This document shows, piece by piece, positions 53,290 to 63,625 of a stretch of DNA of 64,000 nucleotides. A program made the position numbers and the translations under genes. The stretch covers positions 342,501 through 406,500 of the forward strand of contig CAUYUJ010000736.1 in assembly GCA_963575745.1 (NCBI GenBank), written 5' to 3'. Origin of the DNA: Prorocentrum cordatum (taxonomy: Eukaryota; Sar; Dinophyceae; Prorocentrales; Prorocentraceae). Each line of letters begins with the position of its first letter. The stretch's first letter is position 1. The notes under the pieces are model-generated. The model was not told the origin of the DNA. It did no database searches and saw nothing but the letters and a program-made list of their open reading frames with translations.

Positions 53290-53450
53290 GGTGGATAGAC
53301 GGGGAGAGAGCGGCAGGGAGACAGAGAGAGAGAGAGGAGAGAGACTCCTCCTCCTCCTCCTCCTCCTCCTCCTCCTCCTCCTCCTCCTCCTCCTCCTCCT
53401 CCTCCTCCTCCTCCTCCTCCTCCTCCTCCACAGAGCGATACGGAGAGTCT
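53290..53450. repeat. GA tract then (CTC)n
   Basis: Imperfect (GA)n at about 53295-53345 followed by about 85 bp of uninterrupted CTC. Frames across it are artefacts. Confidence 0.95.
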
Positions 53451-53454
53451 CCGT

Positions 53455-53625
53455 TTGCGTCCACCACGGCAGCAGCAGCAGCAGCAGCAGCAGCAGATCT
53501 CGGCCAGTAGAGGCCCCCGGTAACGCTACGGCGGAGTCGAGCTCGGTGCCGTGAGCACTGCGTGGGCACCGAGCTTCCCCGGAACGACCTGGACCGAAAA
53601 GGCGGCAGAATTGAAGCTCAGGATG
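53455..53625. repeat. Dispersed repeat R2, copy 1
   Basis: The series GCGTCCACCACGGCAGCAGC, GATCTCGGCCAGTAGA, GCACCGAGCTTCCCC and CCTGGACCGAAAAGGCGGCAGAA is matched in the same order at 61230-61375. Both copies lie near GA-rich tracts. Its nature (SINE, solo terminus or other) is unknown. Confidence 0.75.
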
Positions 53626-54504
53626 AGCCGGAAGAGAGAGGATGTGCACCCCCTGGAGGTCTGGGTCAGGGAGCGACCGTCACACCAGGATGGGGAGACC
53701 TTCTGACAGGGAGCATCGTCGGCAGATCCTGGCTCGCTGTTCTCACACGGGCTTCCACGGCCCTTCGATGGCAGGAGAGGGTATAGAGGGGGAGGATTAA
53801 GGTCAAGCAAAGGAGGCGGAGGTGGAAGGGTCCAGAACGTGGGACACTCCGAAAGTAGCATCTCAGCATGGCCGGGCTCGTACCCCGATGACACGCAGAA
53901 CCGTCAGAAACACGGAGCTTGTCCTGCGCCGAGGTCTCTCGGGCGCAGCTGGGCGGGGTAGCAGTGTGAGCGCACAGCTATCCTGCAACCCTTGAAACCG
54001 AAGCTTCCACGAGACGTGCGAGCGCAGGCCTGGCTATGATCTGCCCCCGGCCGCCTGCGGCCGTGAGCGGCAGCCTGGAACGCGTTCGCGATCTCCTGGG
54101 CAAAGCCAGCCCCACGGGCCGCGGGTCCAGTTCAGAGTGAGGTTCCTCCTCCTCCTCCTCCTCCTCCTCCTCCTCCTCCTCCTCAGCAGGGGTCTTGAAG
54201 AAGGAACCCTTTTCGTCGGGCAGGGGCTCGGCGTTCCTTGATGGTTTTACAGTTCGCCCTTGGGTTTTCCCTGGGGCTGCCATGGGAAATCGAGGTTTAT
54301 CTCATGAGGAAAAGGGGCCTCGTTCCTCATTTAGGGTTCCTTGGGTCAACGCCCCGACTGCACGCTCTCACGAATTGGACCACCAGCCAAGTACCTACGG
54401 GAAGTAGAGGCCAGACAACACAAGCAGAAAGAAAACCGAGCACGAACGCCACTGGCGCATGTAAAGAAGGGTCCAATTCAGCCACACTGAGCCTGCAATG
54501 GCCG
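53626..54504. other. No gene recognised; (CTC)n at 54138-54184
   Basis: Short frames without domain. A pure CTC run at 54138-54184 interrupts otherwise unique sequence. Confidence 0.45.
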
Positions 54505-54665
54505 AAACTGCTGGGTCACCCGCGGGGGCGCGAAGACAATTGCGCTTCGCGCGTCGCGGCTTGGGCCAAAGCGGTCACATTTCTCCAGAGGGGGGCCCGA
54601 AGGCGCGAGGGCGCGAAGGTAATCGCGCGTCGCGCGTCGCGGGGGCGTGATGTGCAAACCTGTGT
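54505..54665. repeat. Dispersed repeat R3, copy 1
   Basis: CACCCGCGGGGGCGCGAAGA, CGCTTCGCG, CCAAAGCGGT, TTCTCCAG and GGCGCGAAGGTAATCGCGC recur in the same order at 63490-63625. It contains many short GCGCGAAG/CTTCGCGC palindromic phrases. Confidence 0.75.
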
Positions 54666-55660
54666 GACTCAGAAGCTCCAGGTCTGATCATCGAGGGACG
54701 CACGCTCCTCCCTCGAAGAGGACCAGAAGGACGTCCTGTGGGAGTGAGATATTGTATACCTCTAGGCGCCAGACGGAACTGTCGACCGAGTCAGGCCGAA
54801 ATGAAATGTTGCGGTCAGATCTAGGGGCCCTCCTCCTCCTAGATCTGGCCGATTTCGACCAGATCTAGGGGCCTGGAGGGGGCCCAAAGCACTCGCCCCG
54901 TCTCGCCCCCTGCGAGCAGAGCCGCCGTCGAGAACGCGTTCCCGCGCGCCTCCGTTTTGGCCAGGCCTACAACTGCGCAGTACTCGATCGCCTCCTCGAG
55001 AACGGGTTTAGGGGGCCCTCGGCTCGGCCGATCCTGGGCCAATTCATTATGGGCCCGACTCTGGGCTGAGCATGGACTCGATCGGCCTGGACAGCGGTAC
55101 TGGATCGCGCCCGATTCTGGGCCTAGCGTTGGCTCGATCGGACTGCCTGCCTGGTGGTTGGAGCCTCCTGCCCCTGCAGGACAGCGAGGCTATAGGACTG
55201 CATGGGGTGGCCGAGGCCCAGGTGTCTGCAGGGAGCGTAAGCCCTGCAAACTCTCGAGGGGAGGCTCGTTGACTGCGGCGCCTTCCCAGCTCTGGCGCCA
55301 CCCGCGTCGCAGGGTGGCACGGTTTTGTCTACCCTGGGGAGTGTGCTAAATGGGAGCGGACCCGGAAGCAAGCTGATTCGGATGACGGGCTCACGAGTGA
55401 CCGAGTTCGGGTTTCGCCGGAAAGCGAGGAGCCAGGTTGCGTGGCTCGCATCTTCGGAGCCATCGGAACCTTCCGCGAGAAGGATGGCCGCCGACCCCCA
55501 CGGCATGCGGTTGGGGATCATATTGTTCGTTCTCCCACTTCTCTCCCTTGGTTGGGTAGCACTGCTCGCGCAATCTCCCACCCACTCTCTCCCCCCTCCC
55601 CTTGCCTCCTGCAGCCTTGCCTCCCTTGCTCGTACCTTCCCTACTGGTGGGATGCCAGCT
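54666..55660. other. No gene recognised; short palindromic repeats
   Basis: AGATCTGG...CCAGATCT and CAGATCTAGGGGCC phrases recur at about 54819-54875. Similar GATTCTGGGC/GACTCTGGGC phrases occur at about 55055-55125. A phrase at about 55560 (CACTGCTCGCGCAATCTCCC) resembles the opening of the GCGC-rich unit. No domain is recognisable in any frame. Confidence 0.45.
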
Positions 55661-55664
55661 GCGC

Positions 55665-56250
55665 AACTGTCGCCACTTTCGTAGCTCGTGAGAGGTCCAG
55701 CGGAATGGGGTGTCACGCAGATCCCACCGAGACCTCGTGGCTTCCTTGGCGGCTGCGAAGTGAGCGATTGTCGCCACTTTCGTGGATCCAGCCTAGACCT
55801 CGGGCTACGCGGTGCGCACTTGTCGCCACTTTCGTGTTCGTGGGCTTCTGGGAGGTCCAGCAGAGTGGGGAGCCACGCAGATCCCGCCGAGACCTCGCGG
55901 TTCCTTGGGTGGTTGCGAAGTTCGCGATTGTCGCCGGTTTCGTGGGCTTTTCGGAGGGCTTTTCGGAAGCACGGCGGAGCGGGGTGACCGCGCAGACCCA
56001 GCCGAGACCTCGCGGCTCCTTGGGTGGTTACGATGTGCGCACTTGTCGCCGCTTTCGTGGGCTTCTGGGAGGTCCAGTGGAGCGGGGTGTCACGCAGATC
56101 CGGCCGAGACCTCGCGGCTTCCTTGGCGGCTGCCAAGTGCGCGATTGTCGCCGCTTTCGTAGGCTTTTCGGAGGCACGGCGGAGCGGGGTGACCACGCAG
56201 ACCCTGCCGAGACCTTGCAGCTCCCTGCGCACAGAGGGGTGTTCCTACGC
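55665..56250. repeat. ~100-115 bp tandem repeat with alternating unit types
   Basis: TTGTCGCC(A/G)CTTTCGT-like starts occur at about 55668, 55770, 55822 (short spacing), 55930, 56045 and 56147. Units with CTTCTGGGAGGTCCAG...GTCACGCAGATCC alternate with units with CTTTTCGGAGGCACGG...GACCACGCAGACC, giving a ~215-bp higher-order period. The long frames on both strands are repeat translations. Confidence 0.8.
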
Positions 56251-57119
56251 ATGGTGAGTCCTTCAACATGTTCGTTCGTCTTGAGCGGTCTTGGGCGTAG
56301 TCGCCACATGCATAGAAAGGGTTGGGTACGTCGCAGGGTACTCATTCTTGCTCGGGCCGACGAGCTATTGGAGCCGACCGATCTCTGGCCGCCTCGTTCG
56401 GTTCTCAGGGTCCGGGGCATCTGCGAAAGGGGTCGGACTCGCCTCACAAGTTGGGTCCTCCATCTGCCTGAGGGGGAGATCGGTTCAGCCTACGAGCCTG
56501 GCCGATGTGTCGCCGAACGACGGCTTCACGGCCTGGGCGGGGTCGTCGCCGTGCCTCCGCAGCTGCAGCTCCTCGGCCCCGTCCTCCTCGTGCTCTGCAG
56601 AAGCCTGGCACTCCGTGCCCACCTGGGCCAGCGCCTCACGGAGGCGCCAGACCTCCAGTCTCTCTGTGGCGCCAGGGCGAGAGCGGCGAGAGTGGCGAGG
56701 GGAGCCACGCCCCCGAGCCCCCACGGCCCGACTCGCGACCGCGAGCCTCACGGCACCCACGAGCGTCCCGAAAATTGCGGGAGTCACAGCCACGGTCTTG
56801 ATCGCCCCGACGATTTGGATTGAGGCGGCGATCACGGCCCTTGTCACGGCCACTATGGTCATCACAGCGTTTGGGGGTCGCCGATCGGAGCCGCATCTGT
56901 ACCAGGGCGGTCGGCGGCCATCAGCGCCCACGGTGTTCGTTGGGAGGTAGGCAGAAAGCAACCGCCTCACAATCACTCGAGCTTTCCGGATGGCCACTGA
57001 CCAGAGGAACGCATGGATTCAGGCCACGATGAGATTTCTGGTACCCTATCACGAGCAGTTCCAAGGAGAGTTCCAGAACCCAGGACAGGGTGACCACGAT
57101 GGATAAGCTTAGATATTGC
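56251..57119. other. Possible coding fragment on the minus strand, otherwise unassigned
   Basis: A 170-codon minus frame at 56485-56997 contains two hydrophobic stretches and a Glu/Ala-rich helical stretch (ATERLEVWRLREALAQVGTE). It could be an exon of an unrecognised gene, but no family or splice context supports it. Confidence 0.2.
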
Positions 57120-58000
57120 GATAGCTTTATGGCCAGCGCCGCCGACCCTGAAGGGGGATGACGAAGACGACGACGGCGCGACGGCAACGACGCTTGCGAG
57201 CCCTCGTGGGAGCCTTTGTGGGCTCTTGCTGACCTCGGGAACCCCCCGAGACCCCCCAGACCGCCCCTCGCGATCCCCCGCGGCAAGGGGCGCCCCTTTT
57301 CTGCTGTTTTTCAGCCGAGGGCGGCCCAGGCTCGACGCTTAAGGCAGCCCAGTGTTTTGGCTTCCTTGCGCTCATGGAGTCTGGTTGCGCCAATGCTGTT
57401 AATCCTGTCAACCCCACTTCGGCAAAGGGCCTTCCCTTCAACTCGATTGGTGCTGCCCCTCTTGCGGCTCCGTGGGACTCTCGTGGGCCGTCTTGGTCGA
57501 AGATGGGGGGGTCACGACCCCCGGGTACCCCCCTGCGGACCCCCCCCGGGAGCTCCCCTCGGTATCGCTCGGACGTGTGCACTTGTTCTCGGCGGGGATT
57601 TGTCAGGAGCATCCTGAATCATCCTGCGAAAGAACCGCGCACGAAACCGAAAAAAGAACACAGGGAATGGACGTCCGAGCGATGGCCAGGCCCCCGGGAC
57701 CCCTCTCTTGACACCTTCCCCCCTCCCCCCCCCGGGATCCCCCTCGGACCCTTTTCGCGACCCCCCCGGGGCCCCCCCCTCCCCCCGGCGACCCCTCCGA
57801 GACCTCCGATCAGAGGGAAGAGGCCGACCGTGGCGGGCAGGCCAAGAGGTTCTAGACCTTGGCGAGCCAAGCCGCGCACGGAGAAGCCAAGACATCTAAC
57901 CATCGAGTGGGCCGTCCGGGCCGGGGTGGGGAAATGCTTCCAGAGAAAAATGCGTTTTCGGTGAAAATGCCTGTTGTCGATGAGCTCATGTTTGGTTTCA
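57120..58000. other. No gene recognised; C-run-rich
   Basis: Pyrimidine-biased sequence with several CCCCCC runs (about 57535-57790) on the plus strand. Pro/Arg-rich frames are compositional. Confidence 0.45.
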
Positions 58001-61000
58001 GTGAGCTCATTGCCGCCATCCCGATGCGTGCACGCCGTCGCAGACGATTGAGGCGTGGCATTCGGATACTCACTTGTAGGAGCCAGCAGCGGTTCTCACT
58101 CGTAGTGGTCGGGCAGCACGTGTCCCCCAAGGACCACAATTCCAAGTCAAGCCAGGTATACGGAGCCTCTGAGTTGCTCAAGCCGGACGCGGAGAAGAGT
58201 TTGATTCGATACATTTGAGTGAGGAATTCATGTACGCATTCCTTGCGGTAGACGTTGCCAGCCCGATAAGACGTTGTTTGCGTAACCCCGGTCATGAATA
58301 TCAGTCGTGCTTGACGACCCAGACACTTGCAAGCCAGACTCGCGGAAACGTTTTGTTCGGGCAGAAGCGCGAAGTTCGAACCACGCCAGTAAAATCGGTA
58401 AGGCGCACTGGAAATTACGCCCCCAGTTGGTAAACCTTGTAATACATTTACCACCCGGACAATCGCAACTAGGGAACGACAGTAGCATGCGAACAATGTA
58501 GATGCAGCACCAGTCATTGACATGTTAAAACAATGAGGTGGTGCATCTAACTCAAAAGCCTTTTTTTCTGAGTTCCCTTTCCACGTTTCACCACTGCTGG
58601 ATCAGAACCGTGCCGTCCTTCGATCTCCGCCGAGACCTCCTTCCAAGCTCGACGGTTCCAGGTAGCATCGCACCGCTCGTACGATTGGTCGGCGTCAGCC
58701 ACCACGATAGACAGGCACGACCGAGGGCAAGAGACATTTCTAGGTGGCCCAGGTCTGAGACGATGATGTTGATCTCATTCGCCGCATTCTTCATGCAAAA
58801 GGCTTCACGGAATATGTCACTGTTGTTGAGGAGATGTCGAGTGGCCCATCCAATGTAACGAGACAACACCTCGTGACGTCGGGAGGAAAGCATCAGCTTT
58901 TGATTATAGGGAACCCATGCGGTGGGGCAGTCTGAATCGAAGCTCAGGGTGTCCTCTAGTGGTATATTAGCCATGAGGGTATACTGCGAAAAAGTTTGGG
59001 AATACTTCCAGATTGTTGCACCGTCTAACTAGACAGTATTGAAGCTGCCATTCATCACGTAGCCCCGCCGTCTGACGGAGCTATCGGGAGACACCCGCCC
59101 CATCTATTCTACAGATGGTGTTTGGTTGCTTGCCCTCTGCCATACCTATGTTGCTGACTGCCCTATCAGATGCTTCCGGCCTGGGAGTGGAAAAGGCAGG
59201 TGGGCGACAGGGCCAGAGGGAGTTCTACCGTCAAACCTCTTTCTGGGATCGCCTGGCCCACACCGAACGATAGAAACGAACAGTTTTTGCTTCTGAAGGG
59301 GACGTTGGGGACAAGCCAGGTGGGCAGCCCCCGTGAGCATGGCATATGTTGTAGGTGGGGAGGGGCGGGGCTTCACAGGCATCGACTCCGCAACGGATGG
59401 TGGCAACGATTCTGAGCAACAGGATGCGAAGAAGTGGTTCGCAGAGAAATTGTATTTCCAAACCATGCGGGCATGTTGGGTAAGTTTCGGCGCATGTTTG
59501 TGGCAATTCTTTGATGGCTCTTATTTCATGTGGCTCGTCATGGCTCAGATCGAGCATCGAACAGCCTACTGAAGGCTCCTCCCCCAAACACCGAACGGGG
59601 TGTTCAACAACGGTCTGCGCGCAGACTGGGGGCAGCCATGCAATGACGAGGGAAGCTTCAATTAATGGCAGCCAATTCTGCTCTCGTCAAATGGCTGCAG
59701 CTTGGCCACGGCACCAAAAAGCCCGCCAGGCACGCAATAAGGAGACCGAGACGGTCTGGAGCTAAGATCCACAACGGCTTGCCCATCGAAGTAACATGAA
59801 AGCGTTGTTTGTCTTGCAGGGTGCACGATGCCGAGAACAGGACTGGTTTCATTCGGTCCTGGGGAATCCCGGACATTGCTGGGGTAACGGACAGCCAGAG
59901 AGGTGGGGATATGCGCCAGGGGGGAGGGGGGCGGGGGGGGTCCTCGCCTTGAAGGGGGGTCTCATGTAGACGTGTTCCGCCGAGGAGGGCTGTCCAAGGT
60001 GCCGAGCCCACGGCGCAGGTCCACGTGTTCTGACCCCGTTTCATGAGCAAGGCTCGCCACGGAGAACATGTTTCGGTAGCAAGCGCTTCGACCTTGAAGT
60101 TGTCGGAGAAGGGCCCCCGTTGCGACTTACTGTGCTAGCTATACGTGGGTATACCGACTGGCCTAACTCTGGGATGAAGTAGCGCTCCAACATGCTCCTG
60201 GCCACGACCTCGAGCATTTAGGAGAGCAGCTGGACGAAGACCAATTGTTTCCTCTACTGACTGAGAAGTACAGGACCCAACGACGCACAACATTGTCTTG
60301 AGAGGAGGCATGTCCCCACCCAAGACAAGAGCGGCGTCTGCACTATTACTGCCTCCAATCAAACTCGTCGCGGCGCCACTCAGGAGGGAACATCATGAAC
60401 GCACGGCGAGCCCAACGTGTTGGGAAGGAATGGGCCAGTTCATTCTTGAGTCGACTAGGCTCAGATATTCAGATAGCCACCCTGATGGAAGTCCACGGAA
60501 CTGCCCCACAGAAGATCAGAAATCGAGAAGGTCGATTCCCAACGAATTCGCACAGGATCGGTAGTGACGTTGATAGATATGCACGCGCATGCCGATGGTC
60601 CCGTTTTTTTCCCACAGTCTTCACCGATTCAACCTCAGGAGAGGTCCGAACTGTTGTCGAGGACCGAGGTGAGCAAGGACTGCGATTTTCCCATGGCCAC
60701 GGGTTGGTCGATCGAGACGGGTATCATGGATCGTTGGACCTCCATCTGTCCAAGCAGGACGGGCAAATTTCAATAGAGTCCAGCTGCACTTCCATATGAC
60801 TTCGTGCTGTCGTCCTCGGATTTTGCCGAGCGCTCTATCATCTCCCGAAACGACAAGCCAACCATCATCCAGTGTTGAGACTGCTTGAAGCGGGATTGCT
60901 CTTCCAGATGGAACTTCTTCCAGGAGCCAGAGGACGGGGCCCACGATCGTGCACGCTGGGTGAAAAGTATGAACTCATTGTGCTAGCCGTGCCTCTGACC

Positions 61001-61220
61001 GGTGAGAGACAAAGGTTAGGTGATCCGCAGCGTCATTGCTTGATCGCACATTGATACGAATAACAGTGGCATGGGTCACGATTGGAAGAACGAGAAGGAA
61101 AAATGAGAAAAGTAAGGTTCATTCATGACTCGATAGACGTGCACTCGAAGAACGCGCATCTAAACATCGACATCCCCGTTGCCGTCTGAAAGGAAGTCTG
61201 ATTGAGCCCGGGTTGAGAGA
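58001..61220. other. Unassigned ~3.2 kb with lower GC
   Basis: The composition is more balanced than its surroundings and repeats are few. The minus frame 58588-58974 (128 codons, RYIGWATRHLLNNSDIFREA) and the plus frame 59333-59572 (DGGNDSEQQDAKKWFAEKLY) have protein-like composition, but I cannot place them in a family. They may be exons of an unrecognised gene or chance frames. Confidence 0.3.
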
Positions 61221-61224
61221 GAGT

Positions 61225-61395
61225 CCTTGCTTGCGTCCACCACGGCAGCAGCAGGAGATCGCGGCCAACAGAAGTCCCTAGTGACGTTAGGGAGGAATCG
61301 AATTCGATGCTGTAAGCTATCCTTTGGCACCGAGCTCCCCTGAAACGTCCTGGACCGAACGGCCGCAGAAGCTCAACAGCAGCAGTTGTAACAAA
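61225..61395. repeat. Dispersed repeat R2, copy 2
   Basis: Matches 53455-53625 block for block (GCGTCCACCACGGCAGCAGC, GGCACCGAGCTCCCC, CCTGGACCGAACGGCCGCAGAA). It is followed by (GA)n, (TA)n and (GA)n at 61399-61484. Confidence 0.75.
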
Positions 61396-61667
61396 ACTCA
61401 GAGAGAGAGAGAGACATATATATATATATATAGAAACAATAAATATAATGAGCGAGAGAGAGAGAGAGAGAGAGAGCAAGGGCGCAGCAGCGGGGCACGT
61501 CCAGGAAGCATGTCGTGGCCGCTGGCCTTCTCAGCGGGAGCACTCTCGAGCTTTATTGTCCAAGCCGTTGATTGCGCGTGCCGAGATGGCCGCAACTGAC
61601 CATCGGATTCGCGCTGTTCATTCCCCAATTAGGCTTGGCTAGGGGGTTCTTCATTGGTTAAAAGGTT

Positions 61668-61830
61668 GGTACCTCCTATTGTTACGTTGCCCGTTGCTCG
61701 GAGGTTCCTCGGGTTCCTCGTGTTACTCGGGTTCCCGCTCCCGGTGCCTCCTATTATCACGTTGCCCGTTTCCCGGAGGTTCTTCGGGTTTGCCGGGTTC
61801 CTCGGGTTCCCCGCCCCCAGCCCAGTTGCC
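61668..61830. repeat. 75-bp tandem repeat, 2 units
   Basis: GGT(A/G)CCTCCTATT(G/A)T starts at 61668 and 61743. Each unit runs through GTTGCCCGTT...CGGAGGTTC(C/T)TCGGGTT. Confidence 0.8.
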
Positions 61831-61899
61831 CGTTGCCCCACATATGCACACACATACATATAGACACGCATGCATACAGAAAGACAGACATACAAACAA

Positions 61900-62240
61900 T
61901 ATATGCAGTACAACGTAATGCGATACGATACGATGCAATGCAATACAATGCAATATAATACAATACAGCACAATACAACACAACACATCACAACACAATG
62001 CAGCACAATACAATACAGTACAGCACAGCACAACACAATACAACACACTACAATACAACACAACACAATGCAATACAATACAATGCAATACGCGTACATA
62101 ACACACATACACATGCATACATACATGCATGCATGCATACATACACACATAGAGACATACATACATAAACATCCATACATGCATACATGCACCCAGACAC
62201 ACTGACAGACGTACATATATACAGGCATACATATATACAT
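61900..62240. repeat. CAATA/CAACA and ACATACATGC microsatellites
   Basis: Degenerate pentanucleotide ATGCAATACA-type repeats (about 61905-62095) are followed by tetranucleotide ACAT/GCAT repeats (about 62098-62240). Confidence 0.9.
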
Positions 62241-62819
62241 AAGCTACTTCGGCACTCCAAGCTCATTATGAATTTCAGTTGCGCGGGCGCGCCAATTTCA
62301 TTTTGCCGAGTTCGTTCCGGGTTCATTTTCACAAGGAAATCCTCTAATTGGGATCGCGATGGGTCTATTTTGAAGCCTCCTTTGCCGTTCAACGCGCTTT
62401 GCACCGACAGGGTGTTCGGGCGCAGGCTAGCATGACACATATTTCTCGTAGGTGTGGCTCTGCTGTGACTCACACAAAGTTGGTGATTCAGGCACGGGCA
62501 CCCGTAGTGGGTTCATGGCATCAAATTTTTCACACGGCGCGAGGACTGCTCTCGGAGGTAGCGTGCTTCACATTCCGCGAACTTCACGTTTTCACGCATT
62601 TGTTGCCAATTAAACAGCCCGCAATGGTGTGGCTGTAGGTAGGTCGGGATGTTGCTGGAGATTAGGGCGATGAGACTTGCACGCCAGCCCGAAGAACAAA
62701 AGATGCGCTAATGTGCGCAATTGCAGAGTGGCTGTGCCAGGACATGTTGCACAGAATAGGGTGGCATGGCAGAAGGTAAGTAGAAAGGACGGACGGACAA
62801 TGAAGGCAAGGAGGACGAG

Positions 62820-63157
62820 GGAGGTCGCCGTCTTGCAGCAGTGCGACCAGGAGTTCGTCGAGCTGCTCATGGAGTGCGTGGAGACGAAGATGTTCAACGC
62901 GGGCTGCGACATTATCCCAGAAGACTGCACAACAGCATGATCATGAATTTTCGGGAGTCCGTGTGGCTTTCTCGACTCGCGCGGAGCGCGCCCAGGGAGG
63001 CGCCAGGGGGCGCCGCCAAGAAGCGGGGGGAGGTCAGGAGATTCGCGCGGGCCTCCAGAAGTTTATGCTCGTGCGTTCTGGGGGGCCTTCTGTCCTCCGC
63101 GAGGGAGGCCCCAGCACCAGCGTCTACTTCCTCATCCTCGGGGGTTGCCAGATGGCG
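62820..63157 (+). CDS. Partial gene: cyclic-nucleotide-binding domain, two exons
   Basis: Exon A (about 62820-62922) encodes EVAVLQQCDQEFVELLMECV then ETKMFNAGCDIIPE. This matches the first strands of a cyclic-nucleotide-binding domain (CDxxFV..L...L....F..GD.II.EG). Exon B (63104 to about 63157) continues GGPSTSVYFLILGGCQMA, the expected G-x-x-x-S-(M/V)-YF-(I/L) strand. Joining 62922 to 63104 restores IIPE-GGPSTSVYFL without a gap. The domain occurs in PKG/PKA regulatory parts and ion channels; which applies here cannot be told. The 5' boundary is uncertain (an AAG-GTAAG donor-like phrase lies at about 62774-62780) and the downstream exons are not identified. Confidence 0.5.
62923..63103 (+). 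other. Predicted GA...AG intron carrying an introner-like element
   Basis: 181 bp, starting GACTGC and ending CCTCCGCGAG before G. The sequence from about 62937 (CATGATCATGAATTTTCGGG) and the reverse complement of the stretch ending at about 63070 (AGAAGTTTATGCTCGTG) form terminal inverted repeats. The right end closely matches that of the cellulase intron (AGATCCGTGCGGACTTTCAA there, AGATTCGCGCGGGCCTCCAG here, both followed by AAGTTTATG or GAAGTTTATG). Confidence 0.55.
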
Positions 63158-63489
63158 GGCCTGGCCCCAGGGTGGTTTCGGCCTGGGCCGCCCCCGGGAA
63201 GCACGGGCGGCCCCCAGGGAGGGCGCCCCAGCACGAGAGTCCCAGGGAGCCCCGCGGGCCGCGGAGGGGCGCGAGGTGCTCGGACACCTCTGGCCAGGCC
63301 CCCTCCCCGCCTGGAACCTCGACCCGCGATCCTCGCCTTCGGAAGTCAACCATCCCCCTCTGACGTCTCCGGGGGGCCCGTTCTGACCAGGTCGTCGAGG
63401 GGAACCCAGCCATGGCGAGGGGAGCGCCCCATGGGGAGCCCCAAAAAGGCAGAACACGTCCGAAATGTTCGAACTTTTGACCTGGATCC
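63158..63489. other. Unassigned, GC-rich
   Basis: Probably intronic sequence of the cyclic-nucleotide-binding gene. CCCAGGGAG and GGCCCC phrases recur, but no further exon can be assigned. Confidence 0.35.
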
Positions 63490-63625
63490 TCTAGATCACC
63501 CGCGGGGGCGCGAAGAGAATCGCGCCCCGCGCTTCGCGGTCTGAACCAGAGCGGTTGCCCTTCTCCAGGCGGGTGGCGCGATGGCGCGAAGATCATCGCG
63601 CATCACGGGGCACGATGCGCGAAGA
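63490..63625. repeat. Dispersed repeat R3, copy 2
   Basis: Matches 54505-54665 in order (CACCCGCGGGGGCGCGAAGA, GCTTCGCGGT, CAGAGCGGTTG, TTCTCCAG, GGCGCGAAGATCATCGCGC). Confidence 0.75.

Noticed and set aside
55123-56823. 369-aa minus and 460-aa plus frames
   Set aside because: They span the ~108-bp tandem repeat; the apparent internal protein repeats are the DNA repeat read in frame.
57852-58523. 223-aa minus-strand frame as a gene
   Set aside because: No recognisable domain, no conserved spacing of motifs, and several overlapping frames of similar quality.
61440-61560. Another retroelement end at the 61.45-kb (GA)n
   Set aside because: Only a 12-bp phrase (GCACTCTCGAGC) resembles the element's 5' end and it is not next to the tract in the same arrangement.
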